Below, piece by piece: positions 58,680-64,000 of a stretch of 64,000 bases of DNA. A model generated the notes under the pieces. It searched no databases and was not told the origin of the DNA. It worked only from the letters and a program-made list of their open reading frames with translations. This stretch comes from Hordeum vulgare subsp. vulgare. Its lineage: Eukaryota > Streptophyta > Magnoliopsida > Poales > Poaceae. Where the stretch lies: the NCBI RefSeq assembly GCF_904849725.1, contig NC_058522.1, positions 335,921,029-335,985,028 on the forward strand. Direction: 5' to 3'. The stretch's first letter is position 1, and each line of letters begins with the position of its first letter. The translations under genes were made by a program, and so were the position numbers.

Positions 58680-60544
58680 GTAGTGGTCATCAAGGAGGAG
58701 AAACACCTGGAGAAGGGTCGTGCGATGCCGCTCGGGAGTTATTCTGCAGAATAGATATTTTGCAATGTCTCAGTTAGCATGATGACACTCAATTATTAAT
58801 ACTAGTTTATAATGAAACTCACCGTGCCAATCGAAGAGAAGACGTGCATCGGCGGAGGGACTTGACTGCTCTTCTCGCACAGACCATGAAGAGTGGGTCG
58901 TATTAGTTAGTAATGAAACAGACATTACACACATGATTTGGTAATGTGAAAAAAACTTACCACAAAAATCGCGTACAGGGCCCGTTGACCCGCCTCATTC
59001 CGGGACCTCTCCTCCTCAATCAATCGTGCCATGGTGTGGTCCCTCTCATCAAGAGCAGCCTGACTTGCCAATCTCTCTTTCTCAAGAGCACCCTTCGCAT
59101 TCTCGTGGACGGCTCGCCAGCTGTCTGTGCACCACTCATCAACCAACGCCTCCCAACAATCCATCTTATCCGCACACCATCTCGGGGGCACCTGTAAGTT
59201 ATCAGAAAGAATTTTGAGCGCTACGCCTATGAATGAAATCAAGAAAACTACATAGAAGGACTTAAGAATAGGTAATTAACTTCATGTATTGCTCCTTCTT
59301 CACAAACTTTCTGCGGCAATCCTTCTTCTGCTTCTTAATACCACGCGTGGCGTAGTAGTCTCGAATAGCCTGCGGCCGAGCCTCGTGGCGTAAGTTGTAT
59401 AGTAACCGGCTACACTCGGCCTCGAGAACCCTGGCCGCCTCCTCTTCATATCCATCCTCACACCTATAGAAGGTCTGCAATCAAACGTGAAAACACCGAT
59501 TAGTACAATAATTAGCTATATTGTTAATTTTAGATTGGATAAAAGGATAATTTACCCAAAAGCTCTTGATCACCATGTCGGCCCTCGTGTGGAACAATAC
59601 ACCATCTATAATCTCCTCCGTCGGGGCCTGCGCAGCCTGGTAGTGCTCCCAGGAAAATCCTAGTGTAGGAACCTGACCCTCACCAAGCAACGTGACAAAC
59701 CCCGGGAAATTTGTCCGGCAAAGCACACCAAGGACGGAGTTCGGCCTGCGGACTCCAAGAGGGTGTACCCATCCCCTGCAGTATGATAAGGTCAACACAT
59801 TAGATATTTGAACAAACTTGAAGGCAAAAGCTAAAAAAAGAGTAAATGTACTTACCTATCTCCTTTAGGTTTAATCACCGGCCTCTGCTCGCGGCTAGCC
59901 GGCACGACCGGGAGACGTGTACTACCACGCTTGTACACGGTGGCCCCGTCCACATGCACATCGCCCTCACTATCCGTAAGCTCATCCCCGCCATCCCTGC
60001 CGCCTGAGCCACCCGGACCCTCGGTCCAATCCGGCAACTCGGTCCGATCCGGCCAGGTCTCCCATCCGGGCCTCTCCACGCCGGGTGAAGCCTCCAGAAC
60101 CGTAGTCTCGTGGGACGAATGCACCTCGACCCGAGGCTGATCCTGGACCGGAGTCTCATGGGATGAATGCCCGTCAACACCAGGCTCCTGGACCGGAGTC
60201 CCCGTAGCCTCCTCCGCAAACGGGTCGACCATAGTATTCCTATTCTCGGGTGAATGAGTTGGTGGTGGTGGCGAGGACGGCTCAACAGTCCTCTTGGATC
60301 TTCCGTGGCCACCACCTCTCCCTATACCCTTCCCCTTCTTCCCTACCCGACCAGCACCTCTCCCAGTGGGCAATGCCGCCGACGAAGAAGAAACCACGGG
60401 TGGTGTCGACAAACTGTCTACCAAGGCTCTACGAGACATAGGGGTGGAAGGGAAGTACCACCCCTCGTGCGGGGCGACTGGGAAGAACCCGTCGAGCGCT
60501 CTGGACCAGCGCCCACCATCTTTCAACACCTGGTGACCTGCCAT
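58680..60544 (-). pseudogene. CACTA TNPA-like gene (Ptta/En/Spm transposase family), multi-exon
   Basis: Exons on minus: 60544-59856 (MAGHQVLKDGGRWSRAL..., Pro/Ser-rich and Gly/Arg-rich low-complexity N-terminus), 59775-59556 (GWVHPLGVRRPNSVLG, GFSWEHYQAAQ), 59474 to about 59283 (TFYRCEDGYEEEAARVLEAE, RDYYATRG) and about 59192-58963 (WCADKMDCWEALVDEWCTDS followed by a coiled coil ALEKERLASQAALDERD). A last short piece lies near 58740-58680. Most borders are GT-AG. Order and motifs fit the plant transposase family (Transposase_24/Ptta) that accompanies TNPD in CACTA elements; the product binds the subterminal repeats. No stop is obvious inside the main exons, but the exon 3 donor is poor (AA|GTTAAT). 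Coding state is uncertain. Confidence 0.75.
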
Positions 60545-60667
60545 GATAAAGATTAAAAGAAATTAGTACAACATAAAAAAAATTGAATAACTGACATGAA
60601 TAATAATATGTACATGAATAATAAAGATTAATATATATATAATTTAAGTTGTGAATCTTACAAACTA

Positions 60668-61477
60668 ATAATCATCATCAATAAATGCATCATCATCATC
60701 ACTATCACGCATGTCTTCATGAATGACGTGCTCGTCGGGTTCAATAGCATGAAGTTGTGAAAGGCCTTTCTTTAATCGTTGAAGCATTGACAGGTCATCC
60801 GCATCAGTAACCTCTACGAGTTCCAGGTCTTCTGGTTCCGGCTCACGGGTGGAGTCGGATTCATTGTCGCTGTCTACTTCCATGTTCTTGGGTGAAGCAC
60901 GGCTGTTCTTGAAACGTTTCTTGGAAAGACGTGTTTCTTGGAAGAATTCTCTATCATATGTGTCTCGTTTAATGTGAGGTTCATAATCCTGTTCATTTGG
61001 GAGAGGTGGTCTGACATGTGGCGGCACTTCATAAACGACATACCAACCTTCCAGATTCTTATCCGTTTGGCATGCCCACGGTAGATAGAAAACTTGGGTC
61101 GCCTGTTGAGCCGTAATATAGACATCGGGAACATCTAAATGGGTGTTTGGATTGATTTCGACTATTCCTATATGTTCATGAGTCCTTCTAGTCTCCTTCG
61201 GCTGGAACCAATAACATTTGAAGACTACGACGTTCGGTGGGTTTTCACCATAGATTTGAAGTTCATAAATTGCTTCAACTCTTCCATAATACTCGATAAC
61301 ACCTTCGCCGATAGCAGAGACACCACAATTTGTAGATTTCCGGTCGGGCATAGATAGCTCTTTGCCAAAGGTACGAAAGAGATACCCGTTGATGTTCTAT
61401 TTCTCAAATGAACGGACCTTATAGTCAAAACCATTAGCGACTCGTCTGAGTTCGGCATCCATAGACTCTGAATTAGC
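60668..61477 (-). pseudogene. CACTA TNPD-like gene, last exon: DUF4216-type domain
   Basis: The minus exon begins after TTGTAG with ANSESMDAELRRVANGFDYK and has one internal TAG before NINGYLFRTFGKEL. It then runs open: IGEGVIEYYGRVEAIYELQI, NVVVFKCYWF, HLDVPDVYITAQQATQVFYL, GWYVVYEVPPHVRP, and an acidic C-terminus ending at 60668 (DDDDAFIDDDY). Tyr-rich VEYYG and VVVFKCxWF are hallmarks of the DUF4216 region found C-terminal to Tnp2 transposases. It is probably the 3' end of the gene at 61558-64000. Confidence 0.78.
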
Positions 61478-61557
61478 CTACAAGTTTAATACGAAACGAT
61501 TGTTGCATTAGCCGCAAGTTAGACCAAGAAATGAAATGGTCCATTATTGATAATTAC

Positions 61558-64000
61558 CGTTTGTTTGAACCAAGAGATGAAACCGGGATAGCCGCCTCCT
61601 GTCTTTGACAGAAGCTCATACTCTTCGATGGAATCATTTTCGATCACCGCTCCATCCGAGAATTTGGCGACGTAACGGCCGTTTGAAATATCCGGGAATA
61701 AGAGCAGTTCAAATGAATTAGAAGTTACGGGAAAATGTGCCGAGAACTCACTCGATGTACGGCCGCACTTTTGTTAGGTTGTTGAAGATATACAACGAAA
61801 TGTTCCGCCATTCTTCGACATCCAACGTTATTGGTTTCGAAGCACCGGCTGGTGCGAGCTTCCCTTTGAATAGGCTGAGGTTGGACCCACCTTTTTTAGG
61901 GTCTGCATAATTGTGCCGAGGCTTCGGATTATGCAAATGATGATTTTTGGCTTTGTAGTGTGCTGTCACAAAGTTTGCCACCTCCTCAGTAATGAATGCC
62001 TCAGCCATCGATGCTTCAATTCTACGCTTATTTTTACATTTAGCTCGAAGGGTCTTCTGCATCCTCTCAGTTGCATAGCACTAACGATCTTGCACGGTCC
62101 CACCCAATCTTGCCTCGGTCGGTAGATGTAAAATCTAATGCTACGTTGGATTAAAGAAGCCCGGTGGAAAGATCTTCTCTAACTTGCACAACAACTCCGG
62201 TGCAAACTCCTCCATGTCTTCTACCACGCCAGGCGACAATTCTTTTGCACAAAGAACACGGAAGAAATAGCTCAGCTCCGCCAGTACTAGCCATTCATCC
62301 TCAGGAATAAAGCCACGTAACATCATCGACATTACCCGCTATAGCCATATGTGCCAATCATGACTCTTGAGACCAAAGATTTTAATTTTTCAAGACTCGC
62401 TCCCCTCTTTAGATTCGTTGCATACCCATCGGGGAACATCAAGTGCATTTTGACCCACAAGATAATTTCCGTCATAGCTGGCCTTCCAAGATTGAATTAG
62501 GCCTTTGGCTTCGACCACTTCTGCTTTCCTTTGCCTTCTCGCATGTTTTGTAACGGTTTATGACATAGTGTCTCTTGATCGACTCTAGACATAGTATTAT
62601 CCTTTGTCTTCCCATCTATGTCGAACAATGTACCAAAAATAGCCTCTCCGGTATTCTTTTCAGTGTGCATCATGTCGATATTGTGTGCAAGAAGGAGGTC
62701 TTTGAAGTAAGGCAGATCCCAGAAGCATGGCTTGTGAGTCCAGGCGTGTTTTGAATTATACCCCTTGAAATACCCTGGACGCTCTGGATCAGGATCGAGG
62801 GCGTTTAACTGATCCAGGATCTGTTGGCCTGTCAACGCAGGTGGTGCCAAGTTTTTGACAACTTTACCTTTGGTAAAGTTCTTCTTGCCTTTTCTGAACT
62901 GATGATCAGGATCCAGGAACTGTCTATGCAAGTCAAAGCAAGAATACTTCCGACCCTCCTGCAACCAATGAAACTGAAGAGGTGACTTGCATTGGGGGCA
63001 CGGGAACCTTCCATGCACACACCATCCAGAGAATAGCGCATACGCTCGCAAGTCATGCATAGAGTACATGTACCACACATGCATTTTGAAGTTTTCTTTT
63101 CTAGCGGCATCATATGTCTTGACCCCATTATCCCAAGCTTCTTCCAATTAATCCTTAAGCGCTTGCAGGTACACATTCATATTCTTCCCCAGATAATTGG
63201 GCCCTAGAATTATCAACGTCAGAAATATGTTCTTTCTTTGCATAATCTGCCCGGGGAGGAGATTGAGTGGAATGACAAATACAGGCCAACAACTGTATTG
63301 GGTTGCCGTCATGCCGAAGTGATTAAAACCATCCGTGGCGGCACAGACTCGAGGATTCCTTGGATCTGCCGCTTTATCCTGATGCAATCCATCGAAATGT
63401 TTCCACGCTTCCCCATACGATGTGTGTACCACCATCTTATTCCCATCCGCATCTAGTTCGGTTCTTTTGCCCAATTTGTACCATGTCATCTGGTTGGTTG
63501 TCTCTTCGACCATGAAAAGACGTTGAAGTCTTGGTACGATTGGCATGTACCGAAGAACACTAACTGCGATTTTGGTCTGCCTCTTCTCACCCATACCGTT
63601 GTTTACCACAAGATACCTGCAAGACTCGCAACTGGGACAATAGTCCAAGTGTGCATACTCCTTCCTAAATAAGACACATCCTTTCTCACATGCATCTATC
63701 TTCTCATAGGGCATCTTAAGTACACGAAGTATTTTGTCCGACTGGTACAGATTTGCAGGCATGACATGGCCTTTGGGTAGGAAGCGTCCAAATAGTGTCA
63801 TCATCGCGTCGTAGCATTCTCTTCCCAAGTTTAACTGAGCCTTCAAAGCCATTACTTGTGCAATTGCATCTAGCTGACAGAGCTCAGTGTGCTCATGGAG
63901 AGGATGTTTTGAAGACTCCAACATTTCATAAAAGGCCTTTGCAGATTCCTCCATCTCATCTTCCAAATCCCGAGCATCATCAAAGTCTTGCACCATGTCT
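61558..64000 (-). pseudogene. CACTA TNPD/Tnp2-like transposase, broken, 5' end outside window
   Basis: From 63996 down: the N-terminal part with LPKGHVMPANLYQSDKILR and the Cys motif CEKGCVLFRKEYAHLDYCPSC, then CAATDGFNHFG and SCWPVFVIPLNLLPG of the Tnp2 catalytic region. An in-frame TAA (63148-63150) interrupts before NFKMHVWYMYSMHDLRAYAL, FSGWCVHGRFPCPQCK and HNIDMMHTEKN. Another stop follows at 62497. The DUF4218-like part KIFGLKSHDWHIWL, MLRGFIPEDEWLVLAELSYF and later KNHHLHNPKPRHNYADP has several further stops, often TAG where CAG or TGG is expected. The product would cut and join the CACTA ends; this copy cannot make it. Confidence 0.85.

Larger units (their letters stand above)
55685..64000 (-). 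mobile_element. CACTA (En/Spm) DNA transposon, degenerate, cut by window edge
   Basis: It has subterminal TTTGCCGTCTG/CAGACGGCAAAG repeats (55685-56300), a long repeat array, a TNPA-like gene and a TNPD/Tnp2-like gene, both minus. No CACTA terminal inverted repeat is visible at the left edge, where it joins the Gypsy LTR directly, so that end seems truncated. The other end is outside the window. Confidence 0.8.

Noticed and set aside
61139..61357. Plus-strand frame opposite the DUF4216 exon
   Set aside because: Shadow of the minus-strand CACTA gene.

Overview
The window looks like intergenic DNA of a Triticeae grass (wheat, goatgrass, rye or barley group; the species cannot be told apart here). 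The reasons are four BARE-1/Angela/WIS-type Copia elements with the typical ~1.8-kb LTR (start TGTTGGAA.TATGCCCTAG, end GACGTTCCCCAACA), other large Copia, Gypsy and CACTA elements typical of these genomes, and gene pieces with grass-type introns. I see no intact host gene, no rRNA, no tRNA and no CRISPR. Family names come from recognition, not from a database search.

Layout. 1-4504: minus-strand end of a Copia element (protease start, long gag with one in-frame stop, PBS, complete 5' LTR). 4505-8911: 3' part of a Gypsy-like element made largely of tandem repeats (45, 81 and 72 bp) and of short motifs like its polypurine tract, then a truncated LTR. 8912-54358: a five-level nest. The outer layer is a degenerate BARE-like element D (+; 8912-11599 and 51097-54358). 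Inside D lies a Helitron-like element (11600-51096) that carries pieces of several host genes, all on the + strand: an unrecognised GC-rich gene, exon 1 of a GH43-family gene, exons of a MOSC-domain gene and exons of TIC110. A ~4.3-5 kb block inside it is tandemly duplicated (copy 1 from 12350 to 43125 including a 26-kb insertion; copy 2 43126-47467). Into copy 1 went BARE-like C (-; 13261-39330), into the integrase of C went B (-; 17126-34665, TSD GTTTC), and into the 5' LTR of B went A (+; 25367-34283, TSD AAGCA). A is nearly intact, with one stop in the RNase H part. 54359-55684: start of a Gypsy-type LTR. 55685-64000: a degenerate CACTA element on the minus strand, with TNPD/Tnp2-like and TNPA-like genes and a striking array of ~390-bp repeats with purine/pyrimidine foldbacks.

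How the parts relate. A and C encode the gag-pol machinery of the autonomous BARE/Angela family. B and D share the same broken coding sequence, so they look like a non-autonomous subfamily moved in trans. The Helitron has no Rep/helicase gene and looks like a gene-fragment carrier. Its GH43, MOSC and TIC110 exons keep recognisable splice sites but are incomplete and partly carry stops, so they are most likely pseudogene fragments able at best to give chimeric transcripts. The most notable items are this Helitron with its internal duplication, the shared-defect BARE subfamily, the templated filler at the broken end of C, and the foldback array of the CACTA element.
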